Assembly: GCA_966211955.1 (NCBI GenBank)
Contig: CBIHOF010000004.1
Location: forward strand, 124,001 to 188,000
Length of the DNA stretch: 64,000 nucleotides
Direction: 5' to 3'
Source: Albitalea sp966211955
GTDB taxonomy: Bacteria; Pseudomonadota; Gammaproteobacteria; Burkholderiales; Burkholderiaceae_C
Under the pieces are notes generated by a model. The model was not told the origin of the DNA. It ran no database searches and saw only the letters and a list, made by a program, of their open reading frames with translations. Shown here piece by piece: positions 23,951 through 33,051 of the stretch. Made by a program: the position numbers and the translations under genes. Each line of letters begins with the position of its first letter. Position 1 is the first letter of the stretch.

Positions 23951-25423
23951 TCAGTTGGTCGTCGTGGCCTCGGCCTTGCGTTCGACGATCGTCTTGCTGG
24001 CCAGCACCGGGCGGCCCTTCAGCCGGTTGAGTGCCTGGTTCAGCTGGAAGTCTTCGGCGCTGCCGAACTCGGGCAGCGGCTTGGGCGCTGCATTCGCGTT
24101 CTTGGCCAGTTCGTCCTCGAGCTTCTTGCGGGCGTCCTCGCGGGCCTTCTCGCGGGCCAGGTCCTTCACCTCGGCGCCCTGGCCGCTCGCCAGGTGCTTG
24201 TCGAGGTCGGCCTCGCGGGTGCGCAGGGCGCTGAACACGTTGCCTTCGGCGGTTTCGTCCAGCATGACGTCAGGCACGATGCCCTTGGCCTGGATCGAGT
24301 TGCCGTTCGGCGTGTAGTAGCGCGCCGTCGTCAGCTTCAGGCCGCGGCCCGGGCAGTCTTCGATCGAGTAGCGGCCGGCCAGGCAGGTGAAGGTTTGCAC
24401 CGACGCCTTGCCGAAGGTCTGCGCGCCCATGATGGTGGCGCGGTGGTGGTCTTGCAGGGCGCCGGCGACGATTTCGCTGGCAGACGCCGAGCCTTCGTTC
24501 ACGAGCACCACCAGCGGCACCGACTTCACGGCGGCAGGCAGGCGGCGAACGGGGTCTTCGATGCCGGGGCGGCGGAGGTAGTCGGACGGCACGGTCTTGA
24601 AGATCTGCTTGGCGTCATGCACTTGGCCATTGGTGGAGACCACCGTCACGTCCGTGGGCAGGAAGGCTGCCGACACCGCGATGGCGCCATCGAGCAGGCC
24701 GCCCGGGTCGTTGCGCAGGTCGAGCACCAGGCCCTTCAGGTTCGGGTCGGCCTTGTACAGGTCGTCCAGCTTGCGGCTGAAGTCCTCGACCGAACGTTCC
24801 TGGAACTGGCGGATGCGGATCCAGCCGTAGCCCGGCTCGATGACCTTGGCAACGATGCTCTGGACCTTGATCTCTTCACGCGTGATGGTGACCGGGAACA
24901 CGCGGTTCTCGGACTTGCGGAAGATGTTCAGCACAACCTTGGTGCCCGACTGCCCGCGCATGCGCTTGACGGCCTGGTCCATGGTGAGACCCTTGACCGG
25001 CGTGTCGTCGATCTTGGTGATGAGGTCGCCGGACTTGAGGCCGGCCTTGAAAGCGGGAGAGCCTTCGATGGGAGTCGCGACCTTGACCAGGCCTTCTTCC
25101 ATCTGGATCTCGATGCCCACGCCGACGAACTTGCCGGTGGTGCTTTCCTTGAATTCAGTGAAGTTCTGCTTCTCGAGATAGGCAGAGTGCGGGTCGAGCC
25201 CGTTGACCATGCCGGCGATGGCATCGTTGATCAACTTCTTCTCGTCGACCGGGTCGACGTAGGTGTTCTTGACCATCGAGAACACCGAGGCGAGCTGGTT
25301 GAGCTCTTCGAGCGGAAGCTGCGAGCCGGAACTTCGGGCGGTCGCCTGGTAGGACATCGTGGCCAACGCGCCTGCCACGGTCCCGAGTGCAACCCAGCCA
25401 GCAACTCTCAGTTTCGCACCCAT
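23951..25423 (-). CDS. S41-family C-terminal processing peptidase (CtpA/Prc-like)
   Basis: About 490 residues. An N-terminal membrane or signal segment (VAGWVALGTVAGALATMSYQA) is followed by a PDZ domain (GVGIEIQMEEGLVKVATPIEGSPAFKAGLKSGDLI) and the tail-specific protease core with Ser in NEGSASASE and Lys in FGKASVQT. It cleaves proteins from the C-terminus in the periplasm. The C-terminal 80 residues are charged and coiled (REKAREDARKKLEDELAKN). The ATG at 25423 has AGGAAG upstream; an in-frame ATG at 25456 is possible. A TATACT hexamer at 25469-25474 (minus) is the likely -10. A cell-wall role is typical of the family. Confidence 0.88.
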   Translation of the reverse strand: MGAKLRVAGWVALGTVAGALATMSYQATARSSGSQLPLEELNQLASVFSMVKNTYVDPVDEKKLINDAIAGMVNGLDPHSAYLEKQNFTEFKESTTGKFVGVGIEIQMEEGLVKVATPIEGSPAFKAGLKSGDLITKIDDTPVKGLTMDQAVKRMRGQSGTKVVLNIFRKSENRVFPVTITREEIKVQSIVAKVIEPGYGWIRIRQFQERSVEDFSRKLDDLYKADPNLKGLVLDLRNDPGGLLDGAIAVSAAFLPTDVTVVSTNGQVHDAKQIFKTVPSDYLRRPGIEDPVRRLPAAVKSVPLVVLVNEGSASASEIVAGALQDHHRATIMGAQTFGKASVQTFTCLAGRYSIEDCPGRGLKLTTARYYTPNGNSIQAKGIVPDVMLDETAEGNVFSALRTREADLDKHLASGQGAEVKDLAREKAREDARKKLEDELAKNANAAPKPLPEFGSAEDFQLNQALNRLKGRPVLASKTIVERKAEATTTN

Positions 25424-25468
25424 GACATTCACACTTCCTGCTTGAGACAACGACATTTCGCCCGGTCC

Positions 25469-25474
25469 AGTATA
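25469..25474 (-). promoter_or_regulatory. -10 element TATACT for the S41 protease gene
   Basis: TATACTGG on the minus strand, about 45 nt before the preferred ATG. The same TATACTG occurs ahead of the MoxR gene (39082-39087) and the aroE gene (54424-54429). No clear -35 hexamer is visible at 16-18 bp. Confidence 0.4.
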
Positions 25475-25483
25475 AAACCACAA

Positions 25484-25856
25484 GGCTCGATTGGAGCTGT
25501 GTAACTGGTGGGAAGTTCACGCCATTACGAGGCATTTCACCCGCTTTTTTCAAGCGTTGCGCGCGCAGGAACTACACACTTCGTTTGCGCTTCGGGTTTG
25601 TACGAACGATTTCGGCGCAGGGTCCACCCGCAGGCGGCTTGATGCAAGCGCATCGGCGGCACCGCTTGGTCGACGACTTTCTCCACGAGATGGACGCGTC
25701 GACGGCGGTCGCATGAAGCCAGCGTGACTTAGTGCCGACTCGTGCCGGTGGCGACGGCGAACCCCCCGATCCATGGGGGCTGAGAAACGTCTTGTCACAT
25801 CGACACTCCGCCTCGCCGACAAACCGGCACACACAACAACTTCATCCTTGGGACAC
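25484..25856. other. Intergenic region without a supported gene
   Basis: 373 bp between the divergent S41 protease and PEP-CTERM genes. Frames are short and lack ribosome-binding sites. It holds the protease promoter at its left end. A small CCCC/GGGG hairpin surrounds GATCCATG near 25760-25776. Nothing else is recognised. Confidence 0.5.
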
Positions 25857-26498
25857 ATGAAACTCAGCCAGTTCGCCATTGCCATCGCCGCCCTCAGCCT
25901 GGGCGCCGCACACGCCGCCACGCTGCAGACCACCGACTTCATCGCCTCGCCGGATCATTTCAACGGGTTCGAGGGCATCCTCGGCGGCGAAGGCGGCAAC
26001 CACGGCCCGACCTACACCGAAGACGGCATCACCGTCACGCAGGTGAACGGCCAGGGCAAGGACATCTGGACCACCTACATGTTCGCCGGCGCACAGGGCA
26101 GCCACGCCTGGTACCCGAACGGCGGTGACAACGGCTACACCTCCATCACGCTGCAAGGCGGCGGCCAGTTCGGCGACATCGACTTCCTCGCGGGCAGCGG
26201 CTACTTCGGCGGCGGCCTGACCCTGTACTACGAACTTGCGCTGGGCGGCAGCGTGCTGCAAAGCGGCTCGCTCGCGCACACGAGCGCCGGCCACTGGATG
26301 GGCTTCTCGGGCGGCGGCTTCGACGAAGTGCGCATCCGCGACGACTACTCCTTCACCTCGTCGCTGACCGGCGGCCTGAACGCCTTCGCGATCGACAGCA
26401 TCAAGGTGACGAGCCCCGTGCCGGAACCCGAGACCTATGCGCTGCTGCTCGCGGGCCTGGGCGTGATGGGCTTCATCGCGCGCCGCCGCCGCGGCTGA
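25857..26498 (+). CDS. PEP-CTERM sorted secreted protein
   Basis: 213 residues. Signal peptide at residues 1 to about 21 (AIAALSLGAAHAA). The mature domain is Gly/Tyr/Thr-rich and beta-structured. The C-terminus VPEPETYALLLAGLGVMGFIARRRRG is a full PEP-CTERM signal: the PEP motif, a hydrophobic helix and an Arg cluster. By established knowledge such proteins are processed by an exosortase (EpsH/XrtA) in extracellular polysaccharide-producing bacteria. No exosortase is in this window. The ATG at 25857 opens the signal peptide. It is followed by an intrinsic terminator. Confidence 0.9.
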   Translation: MKLSQFAIAIAALSLGAAHAATLQTTDFIASPDHFNGFEGILGGEGGNHGPTYTEDGITVTQVNGQGKDIWTTYMFAGAQGSHAWYPNGGDNGYTSITLQGGGQFGDIDFLAGSGYFGGGLTLYYELALGGSVLQSGSLAHTSAGHWMGFSGGGFDEVRIRDDYSFTSSLTGGLNAFAIDSIKVTSPVPEPETYALLLAGLGVMGFIARRRRG

Positions 26499-26530
26499 TT
26501 CAGTTCAGGCGTCGTTGGATCCAAGAAGAG

Positions 26531-26554
26531 AGAAAGGGGCTGCGGCCCCTTTCT
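26531..26554 (+). terminator. Intrinsic terminator after the PEP-CTERM gene
   Basis: AGAAAGGGGC-TGCG-GCCCCTTTCT: 10-bp perfect arms followed by TCATTT, 33 bp after the stop codon. Confidence 0.85.
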
Positions 26555-26590
26555 TCATTTCCGGCTTGGTCCGCGTGTTGCGGATCGCGA

Positions 26591-26731
26591 TCAGCCGAAG
26601 ATGCGCACGAGACCGTAGAGTGCCGCGACGCCCGAGAACACGGCGAGACCCGTCTTGGCGCCTTTGCTGGAAGTGGCGACGGTGAACACGCTGGACAGGA
26701 GGATGGCGATGAAGAGATACGACGTTTTCAT
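26591..26731 (-). CDS. 46-residue predicted membrane protein
   Basis: Reads MKTSYLFIAILLSSVFTVAT, a short SSKGAKTG turn, then LAVFSGVAALYGLVRIFG: two hydrophobic segments around a Lys-containing turn. The ATG AAA start and hydrophobic pattern look like a real small membrane protein, but no Shine-Dalgarno sequence precedes it. It lies between the PEP-CTERM terminator and the tRNA. Function unknown. Confidence 0.45.
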   Translation of the reverse strand: MKTSYLFIAILLSSVFTVATSSKGAKTGLAVFSGVAALYGLVRIFG

Positions 26732-26774
26732 CGTGCGCGGGCTGGGAGGAAGGTGAGCAAGAGGCAGGGAAGAA

Positions 26775-26849
26775 TGGTCCCGCCGACAGGAATCGAACCT
26801 GTATTTGCCGCTTAGGAGGCGGCCGTTCTATCCATTGAACTACGGCGAG
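26775..26849 (-). tRNA. tRNA-Arg (anticodon CCT)
   Basis: On the minus strand the cloverleaf folds fully. The acceptor CTCGCCG pairs with CGGCGGG (one G-U) before discriminator A and an encoded CCA. The anticodon stem GCCGC/GCGGC encloses the loop CTCCTAA, giving anticodon CCT. The T arm is ACAGG-TTCGATT-CCTGT. It reads AGG codons. Confidence 0.95.
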
Positions 26850-26918
26850 GGCGGGCGGATTTTGGCATGAGCGCGAGCGAGGTCTTGGCGGTGGTCGCCC
26901 AGGCGCTGCCTGGCGACC

Positions 26919-29900
26919 TCACTGCCACCGCCAGGTCCAGATCAAGTCGACCGAACTGTCCGCCCCCGTCTGCGCCCGCAGCGTGAAGCGTTGGGCGATG
27001 CGGTAGATCAGCTGCCACGTCCCCGTCGTTGCGTTCAGGCTGCGTTCATACCCGACGTACCAGCGCCGCGAGAGCTGCTTTCCGAGCGAAATCACGGTTT
27101 CGCGAACTTCGCCTTCGGTTTGCCGCAGCGACACGTCGTCCAGGCCGATGGCCTTGGTGAACTGGTCGCCCACGCCGCTGCCTTCACCGGCCAAAAGCGC
27201 CAGCGCAGCTCGCTGCAGCAGGGCGGTGTCGGTGCGGCCAAGGCCATCGCTCGCGCGCCCAAGCACGAGCCACGAAAGCTTGTCGATCTCCGACAGCTCG
27301 GGCTCGGAGAAGAGCCGGATGCGCGGGTTGAGGGCCGTGCCGCTCACTTGCACGCCCACGCGGATGTCGGTGTTGGGCCGGGTGGCCTCGATGTCCAGCC
27401 GCGGGTTCTCGGGCACGCCGATGAAGGTGATGAGCCCGCGGTCGATGGTGAGCTTCTGGCCGTAGGCGGCGTAGGTGCCGTCAACCGCTCGCACCGTGCC
27501 GTTGATGGCCAGGCGGTTGTTGGGCGAGCTGATGTGCAGGTCGCCGCGCAGGCCGGTGTCGATGCCGCGGCCGCGCAGGCGCAGGTGTTCGCCCAGGCCC
27601 ACGTCGATGCTCAGCTTGAGCGTGTGCCCGGGCGCCGGGTTGGCGGTGTTCGCGGCCTCGGCCGGGTCGGGCTTGCCGCGCACCACCTGCACGTCGTCCG
27701 ACAGCCGCGGTGCGTCCGAGCGCGTGAAGTCGAACAGGCCTTCGTCGATGCCGAACTTGCCATCGAGGGACAGGTTCTCGCGGTCGAGCTGCAGCTGGGC
27801 CTCGCCGCTGGTGACGATGCGCCGGTCGACGCGGCCCAGCAGCTGGAACTTGTCGGCCTTGAGCTTGAGCACCGCGCGCGGCGCTGCACCGAGCGCTGCG
27901 TTGCCTTCGAGCGCCACGGTGCCGCTGCCGGCGCGTGCGGTGAAGTGGTCGATGCGCGCGGTGGCACCCTGCAGCGTGATCGCGATGTCGCCGTCGCTCA
28001 CGTTCACGCCTTCGATGAAGTTGCGCACGCTCAATGCGCTGCCGCGCAGCTCGCCGGTGTATTCGGGCGCGCCGAACTTGCCGCCGATGGCCGCGCCGAT
28101 GTGCACCGCGCCGTTCAAGCGCCAGCCCGCCGGCACCCACGGGCCCCAGGTGCCGAGGTTGGCCACCTGCACTTCGAGCACGCCCTGGATGGGCGTGTCC
28201 GGCGCGGGCCAGGTGGCCTGTGGCGTGGTGCGCGCGATGACGGCGCCTGCCGCCACGCCCAGCGTCTTGCCGGCCAGGCCCTGCGTGAAGCTCCAGACGC
28301 CGTCGTGCGCGTCCAGTCCGAGCCGCAGGTCGGTGAGGCCCAGGGGCTGCGTCTTGCCGGTTTCGTCCGTCACCGAGAGATCGCCGGCTTGCCGTTCGAG
28401 CACGACGTCCGCGGTGAACACCGGCGCGCTCTTGATGTTCACGTGGCCGACCACGGTGAGGTCACCGCCCCAGCCGAAGTCCGGCTGCGCGCGCTGCAGG
28501 AAGGGCGCCATCGGCACCGGCTCGAGCTCGGCCTGCGCGTCGATCTGCGCGGGCTGCTTGCCCACGCCCGCCTGCCAGGCGATGCGGCTCCAGCGCAGCG
28601 CGGCGCCCAGCAGCGTGGCGCGTCCGGGCTGCACCACCACGCGAATCGGTCCTCCGGCGAACTGTGCTTCCACTCCGACATTGCGGGTGCGGATCAGCGG
28701 CCGCATGTTGGTGTCGTCGCTGCGCAATTCGAGCAGCTGCATCGTGCCCCGCCAGCCGGCCCACTGGCCCTTGTTGACGACGCCGCGTGCGCTGACGGAT
28801 TCGAAGGCGCCGCCATCGGCGATCAGGGTGGCGACAGTGCGCTGATGGCGTGCGGCGCCGGGTGCGGCGGCTGGTGTCGAGGCATTCGGACTGCGCACCT
28901 GCAGCGTGTCGGTCCAGGCGGGCGGCAGGGCCTTGGTGTCGCCACGCAGCTCAAGGTGATGCGAACGCATCGTGCCCTTGAGCGAGAGCTGCGCGCCCTC
29001 GATCGGCGGCGTGCCCTTGAAGAGCGCCTGCGAGAAAGATACCTGCGTGACGGACGCCTGCACATCCACCACCGCATCGGCACTGCTGGCGGTCTTGCTG
29101 TCCATCTGCCAGCGTGCCTGCGCCGACTGCGCCTGCGTCTGGCCGACACGCAGGTCCTTCGCGTCGAGCTGGCCTTGGGTGCTCATGACGGGCCAGCGCC
29201 CGGCGACATGCGCCTTCGCGGTGAGCGAGCCGGCCAGCGCGGATTCACCCGCGGGCGCCGCGCCCAGCTTCCACAAGGGCGCGAGCCGGTTGAGGGCGGG
29301 TGCGGCGATGTTCAGGTCCCACTGGTCGCCGGCGCCGTTGCGACTCGCGCTCAATCGGCCTTCGAGTTCGACACGGTTGCCTCCCGCATCGAGCCTGGCC
29401 TGCGCGCTCGCGGTGCCGCCTTCTGTGTTGCGAAGGGAGATGTCGCCCGTGAGCGGCACGCCAGCAAGCACGCTGTTGTCGATGCTGGTACTCGCGTGGC
29501 CGCGCAGGGCCGCGAGCCGGTCGATGACCGTGGCCGATGCGCCGAGCAAGGGCACGGTGAGGTCGAAGTCCGCCTTCGCGTTCAGGCGGTTGGGGCCTTT
29601 GCGCAGCGGTGAATCGTCCGCGCCGGGCCACCATGGCGCCGGGTCGAAGTCGACGAGCTGCGCCTGGCCCTTCACCTGCCACGGCGACGCATCGGCGGCC
29701 TGCGTGGCCGTGCCTGCGAAGGTCGCGTTGGCGCCGCCGATGCTCGCCTTGGCAGAGCGGACATCGATGCGTCGCAACGTCCAGGTGCCATCGACGGCGA
29801 GCTGTGCGTTGCGCTGCGCGGCCTTGCCGGGTAACTGGCCCGACAACTCGGTCTTCACGTCGACCTTGGCTTGCTCGATGGGGCCATCGAAGCCGCTGCC

Positions 29901-31181
29901 CTTCGCCGTGAGCGGCCCGGACAGCACCACGTTCGCGGCGCGCGCATCCAGCGTCGATGGTGCGAGTGCATCGAGCGTCGCATCAACCGACCATTGCGAC
30001 GGTGTCCACTGCCCGCGCGCATCGACGCGGCCACCGGCCTGCTGCTTCGTGCCGACCTGCGCGAGCACGCGACGCAGGTCGATGGTGCGTGGGTCGTCGG
30101 GCCGCGCACGCACCTCGACCGACAGCGAGCGCACCGGCAGGCGCGCCTCGTTCCATCGTCCCGCTTCGTCGTTGCGCAGCTCGGCGGTGATGGACGCAGT
30201 CTGGTCCAGACCACTGGTCATGGCCGACGCGCTGCCGTTCAGCGAAGTGACCGGCAGTCCACCGTGCAACGCCGACAGATCCAGCGCCTTGACCTGCGCC
30301 TGCAGATCGCCGAGCGGCCACGTGGCGAAGGGCTTCAAGGTGGCTTGCAGGTCCAGCGACTGCTCGGGCCGCGATGCAACCGGCGTCGCGCGGATTGCAG
30401 CCTGCAGCTTCGGCTGCTCCAGCGGTCCGGCCAGCACGGCGCTCGCCTTCCATGCCGGCACCGTCGTCTTGCCGGCGGCATCGAGCAGCGCATCCTGCGA
30501 CACGTCGAGCCGAGTCTCCAGCGCAAAGGGCCGTTGCGTCGCGATGCGCGCCGAGCCGGACGCCTTGAGCTTGTCCCACGCGAGCGAGAGCTGGTCGACG
30601 CGATGCAGGCTGCCATGCTCGTCGCCCAGATGCACGCGTGCCTGCAGGTCGCGCAGTGGCTTGTCGCCCAGTGCGGCCATCTGCAGCTCGCCGATGTGCA
30701 CGAGCGCAACGTCCAGTTCCAGCGGCAGCGTGAGTTGCACCGGCAGCTTGGCGGGCTCCTTCTTGCCCTGGCTTTCAGGCAGGACCACATCGACGTGCTG
30801 CGCATGCAGCTCGCTCATCACCACGCGCGTGCGGTAGGCCGTCCATGGCGCGCGCTCCAGGTGCATGCCGTGCCAGCCGGCCTTGAGCAGCACCACCTTG
30901 CCGCCGCCGGGGATGTCGAACTCGATGCGCTCGGCTTCATAGTCGCCCCAGATCGTGCCGCGGCCGCCTTCGAGCTTCAGGCCCGGCAGCTTGGACAGCA
31001 CCCAGGCCGAGCCGGCATCGGTGCGCACCGACCACCACAGCCCACCGCCCGCGGCGACGAGCAGGAGCAAGAGCAGCAGGACCAGCGAGCCGATCATCCA
31101 GGCGATGCGCCGTCGCCAGCGGAACTTCGCAGGCAAGGCCGGCGCGGCGGCGGGCAGTGACGGCGTCTCGTCGAGGCTCAT
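26919..31181 (-). CDS. tamB: Translocation and assembly module inner-membrane protein TamB
   Basis: 1420 residues. One N-terminal transmembrane helix (about residues 28-50) is followed by a very long periplasmic beta-rich region and the conserved TamB C-terminal domain (about 1080-1420, ending in the family-typical WQLIYRIAQRFTLRAQTGADSSVDLIWTWRW). By family knowledge TamB spans the periplasm and works with TamA in outer-membrane protein assembly or lipid transport. It is the last gene of the VWA-tamA-tamB unit, starting 10 bp after tamA ends. Length is typical for the family. Confidence 0.93.
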   Translation of the reverse strand: MSLDETPSLPAAAPALPAKFRWRRRIAWMIGSLVLLLLLLLVAAGGGLWWSVRTDAGSAWVLSKLPGLKLEGGRGTIWGDYEAERIEFDIPGGGKVVLLKAGWHGMHLERAPWTAYRTRVVMSELHAQHVDVVLPESQGKKEPAKLPVQLTLPLELDVALVHIGELQMAALGDKPLRDLQARVHLGDEHGSLHRVDQLSLAWDKLKASGSARIATQRPFALETRLDVSQDALLDAAGKTTVPAWKASAVLAGPLEQPKLQAAIRATPVASRPEQSLDLQATLKPFATWPLGDLQAQVKALDLSALHGGLPVTSLNGSASAMTSGLDQTASITAELRNDEAGRWNEARLPVRSLSVEVRARPDDPRTIDLRRVLAQVGTKQQAGGRVDARGQWTPSQWSVDATLDALAPSTLDARAANVVLSGPLTAKGSGFDGPIEQAKVDVKTELSGQLPGKAAQRNAQLAVDGTWTLRRIDVRSAKASIGGANATFAGTATQAADASPWQVKGQAQLVDFDPAPWWPGADDSPLRKGPNRLNAKADFDLTVPLLGASATVIDRLAALRGHASTSIDNSVLAGVPLTGDISLRNTEGGTASAQARLDAGGNRVELEGRLSASRNGAGDQWDLNIAAPALNRLAPLWKLGAAPAGESALAGSLTAKAHVAGRWPVMSTQGQLDAKDLRVGQTQAQSAQARWQMDSKTASSADAVVDVQASVTQVSFSQALFKGTPPIEGAQLSLKGTMRSHHLELRGDTKALPPAWTDTLQVRSPNASTPAAAPGAARHQRTVATLIADGGAFESVSARGVVNKGQWAGWRGTMQLLELRSDDTNMRPLIRTRNVGVEAQFAGGPIRVVVQPGRATLLGAALRWSRIAWQAGVGKQPAQIDAQAELEPVPMAPFLQRAQPDFGWGGDLTVVGHVNIKSAPVFTADVVLERQAGDLSVTDETGKTQPLGLTDLRLGLDAHDGVWSFTQGLAGKTLGVAAGAVIARTTPQATWPAPDTPIQGVLEVQVANLGTWGPWVPAGWRLNGAVHIGAAIGGKFGAPEYTGELRGSALSVRNFIEGVNVSDGDIAITLQGATARIDHFTARAGSGTVALEGNAALGAAPRAVLKLKADKFQLLGRVDRRIVTSGEAQLQLDRENLSLDGKFGIDEGLFDFTRSDAPRLSDDVQVVRGKPDPAEAANTANPAPGHTLKLSIDVGLGEHLRLRGRGIDTGLRGDLHISSPNNRLAINGTVRAVDGTYAAYGQKLTIDRGLITFIGVPENPRLDIEATRPNTDIRVGVQVSGTALNPRIRLFSEPELSEIDKLSWLVLGRASDGLGRTDTALLQRAALALLAGEGSGVGDQFTKAIGLDDVSLRQTEGEVRETVISLGKQLSRRWYVGYERSLNATTGTWQLIYRIAQRFTLRAQTGADSSVDLIWTWRWQ

Positions 31182-31191
31182 CGCATCCGCC

Positions 31192-33051
31192 TCAGAAGGC
31201 CACGCCCACGCTCATGTGAACGCGGGTCTTGTGCACCTGCTGTCCATAGGCCAGGTCCAGCCGCAAGGGGCCGACAGGACTGCGCCAGCGCAGGCCAACG
31301 CCATAGCCGACGGCCGGGTGGAGCTCGCTCCATTTGTCGGCCGACTGGCCGGCGTCGACGAACGCGGCCCAGAGGAACGCGGGCCGCTTGGGCGAGATGG
31401 GCCTCGCGACCTCGGCGCTGCCCGTCCACAGCACATGGCCGCTGGTCACGACGCCGTCAACGACCGGACCGAGGGTGCGATACGCATAGCCGCGCACCGA
31501 TTCATCGCCGCCCGCGCGAAACAGCAGCGTGTCCGGCACGCCCACACGCTGCCGCGCGAACACCTGGCCGGCTTCGGTGCGAAGGGTGGCGTACCAACCA
31601 CCGATGGGCTGGTACCAGGTGATGCGACCCCAGGCCCGCGTGAATGGCCCGCGGCCCTCGGTCAGGCCCTCTTCGGTGATGTCCCGGCCCTTCGCGTAGC
31701 CGGCGGCCGTCTGCAGCGACAGCGTGAGGCCCTTGGTCGGCAGCAGCACGCTGTCCACCTGGCGCCAGATCCAGTTGTAGTTGAGCGATGCGGCATCGCT
31801 GCTCGCCGCACCCGCCGCCGTCTCGAGGTTGCTGTGCGTGAGCTCCGCGTAATACAGCCGCTCGATGTGCGGCGTGTCCTGCGCGCGGCCTACGCGCGCG
31901 CTCCATGATTTGCGGATCTCGCTGGCCGACTCCAGCCGCTCGGCGCTGCCCGACACGAGGTTGCGGTACAGGCCCTCGAGCGGATGCGAGGTCAGCTCGC
32001 CTTCCCAGGCGGTGCGCTTGGGGCCGAGCTCGATCTTGTTCTTCGCGATCCAGGGTTGCCCGAAGACTCGCCGGTGCAGGTGTTCCAGCGTCAGCCGCTG
32101 CCCCGTGTTGGCGCTGTATCCCACGCCCACGGTGGCTGCCTGCAGTGGCAGCTCCTTCACGCGGATGAGCACCGGCGCCGCGGCGGCCTTGGCCGGGTCG
32201 GGGTCGATCTCGATCACGGCGCCTTCGAAGAGCCCGACCTTCACCAGCCGGTCCTGGTAGTCCAGCAGCAGTTGTTCGTTGTAGGGCGTGCCGGGCGCGA
32301 AGGTGGCGAGCCGGCGCACGTCCGATTCGCCGTAGCGCTCCAGCCCCTCGATGCTGATCGCGCCCATGTGGAACAACGGGCCGCTGTCGGCCAGCACGCT
32401 CAGCGTGACGCGGTTGGTCTGGGCGTCGACCTTCGCGCTCGTGCTCACGGAAGTGGCCGCTGGGTAGCCTTCTGCGCGCAGCTGTGCAAGCAACAGGTTC
32501 TTGGCTTCGTTCCAGGCTGCCTGCCGGAAGGGCTCGTCAGCCTTCAACCCCCAGCGCCGGCGCAAGGCGGCGAGTTCGACGATCGCATCCTCGTTGTCGG
32601 CCTGCACCAGCGTCTGCAACTCGCCGCGCACGTCGACCGTCCACTTCTCGATGATGGCCCGCGCGCCGGGCTCCACATGCATGCGAAAGCGCGGCGAGCC
32701 ATCGGCGTTCGCTTCCCGCGTGACGTGCACTTCGGCGTTGAAGTAGCCCTCGGTCTCCAGCAGCGTGCGGGCCTGCGACGGTGCGGCCGCCGCGAGGCGA
32801 TCGAGCTCGACGGTGTTGATGCTGTCGGTGGCCGGCGCGTTCTGGAAGCGCGCAAGGTCGAGGTAGGTTTGCAGGAGTTTGCGCAGGTCGCTCGGAGCTT
32901 CCACTTCCAGCGAGTACACGGCGCGGTCGGTGCCGGCCTCGGCGGCGGGTGCTTCGTCCTTCTTCGAGAAGAAGGGCAGGCTGGAGCAGCCCGCCAGCAG
33001 CAGCGCGAAGGCTGCGGCGCCAAGGGCCGATGCGAACGTGCGCCAGCTCAT
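31192..33051 (-). CDS. tamA: Outer-membrane assembly protein TamA (BamA/Omp85 family)
   Basis: 619 residues. It begins with a lipoprotein-like signal (ALGAAAFALLLAGCSS, Cys at about 22), unusual for an Omp85 barrel but seen in some betaproteobacterial TamA proteins. POTRA domains follow (about 45-270; ISIEGLERYGESDVRRLATFAPGTPYNEQLL is the last), then the barrel with the RGYAYRTLGP motif of the VRGF/Y loop. It ends in Phe (MSVGVAF). The ATG at 33051 overlaps the VWA gene stop by 4 bases. It forms the TAM complex with TamB, encoded directly downstream. Confidence 0.92.
   Translation of the reverse strand: MSWRTFASALGAAAFALLLAGCSSLPFFSKKDEAPAAEAGTDRAVYSLEVEAPSDLRKLLQTYLDLARFQNAPATDSINTVELDRLAAAAPSQARTLLETEGYFNAEVHVTREANADGSPRFRMHVEPGARAIIEKWTVDVRGELQTLVQADNEDAIVELAALRRRWGLKADEPFRQAAWNEAKNLLLAQLRAEGYPAATSVSTSAKVDAQTNRVTLSVLADSGPLFHMGAISIEGLERYGESDVRRLATFAPGTPYNEQLLLDYQDRLVKVGLFEGAVIEIDPDPAKAAAAPVLIRVKELPLQAATVGVGYSANTGQRLTLEHLHRRVFGQPWIAKNKIELGPKRTAWEGELTSHPLEGLYRNLVSGSAERLESASEIRKSWSARVGRAQDTPHIERLYYAELTHSNLETAAGAASSDAASLNYNWIWRQVDSVLLPTKGLTLSLQTAAGYAKGRDITEEGLTEGRGPFTRAWGRITWYQPIGGWYATLRTEAGQVFARQRVGVPDTLLFRAGGDESVRGYAYRTLGPVVDGVVTSGHVLWTGSAEVARPISPKRPAFLWAAFVDAGQSADKWSELHPAVGYGVGLRWRSPVGPLRLDLAYGQQVHKTRVHMSVGVAF

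Noticed and set aside
26991..30837. Large plus-strand frames opposite tamB
   Set aside because: Shadows of tamB codons; no domain or signal peptide, and the TamB C-terminal signature is unambiguous on the other strand.
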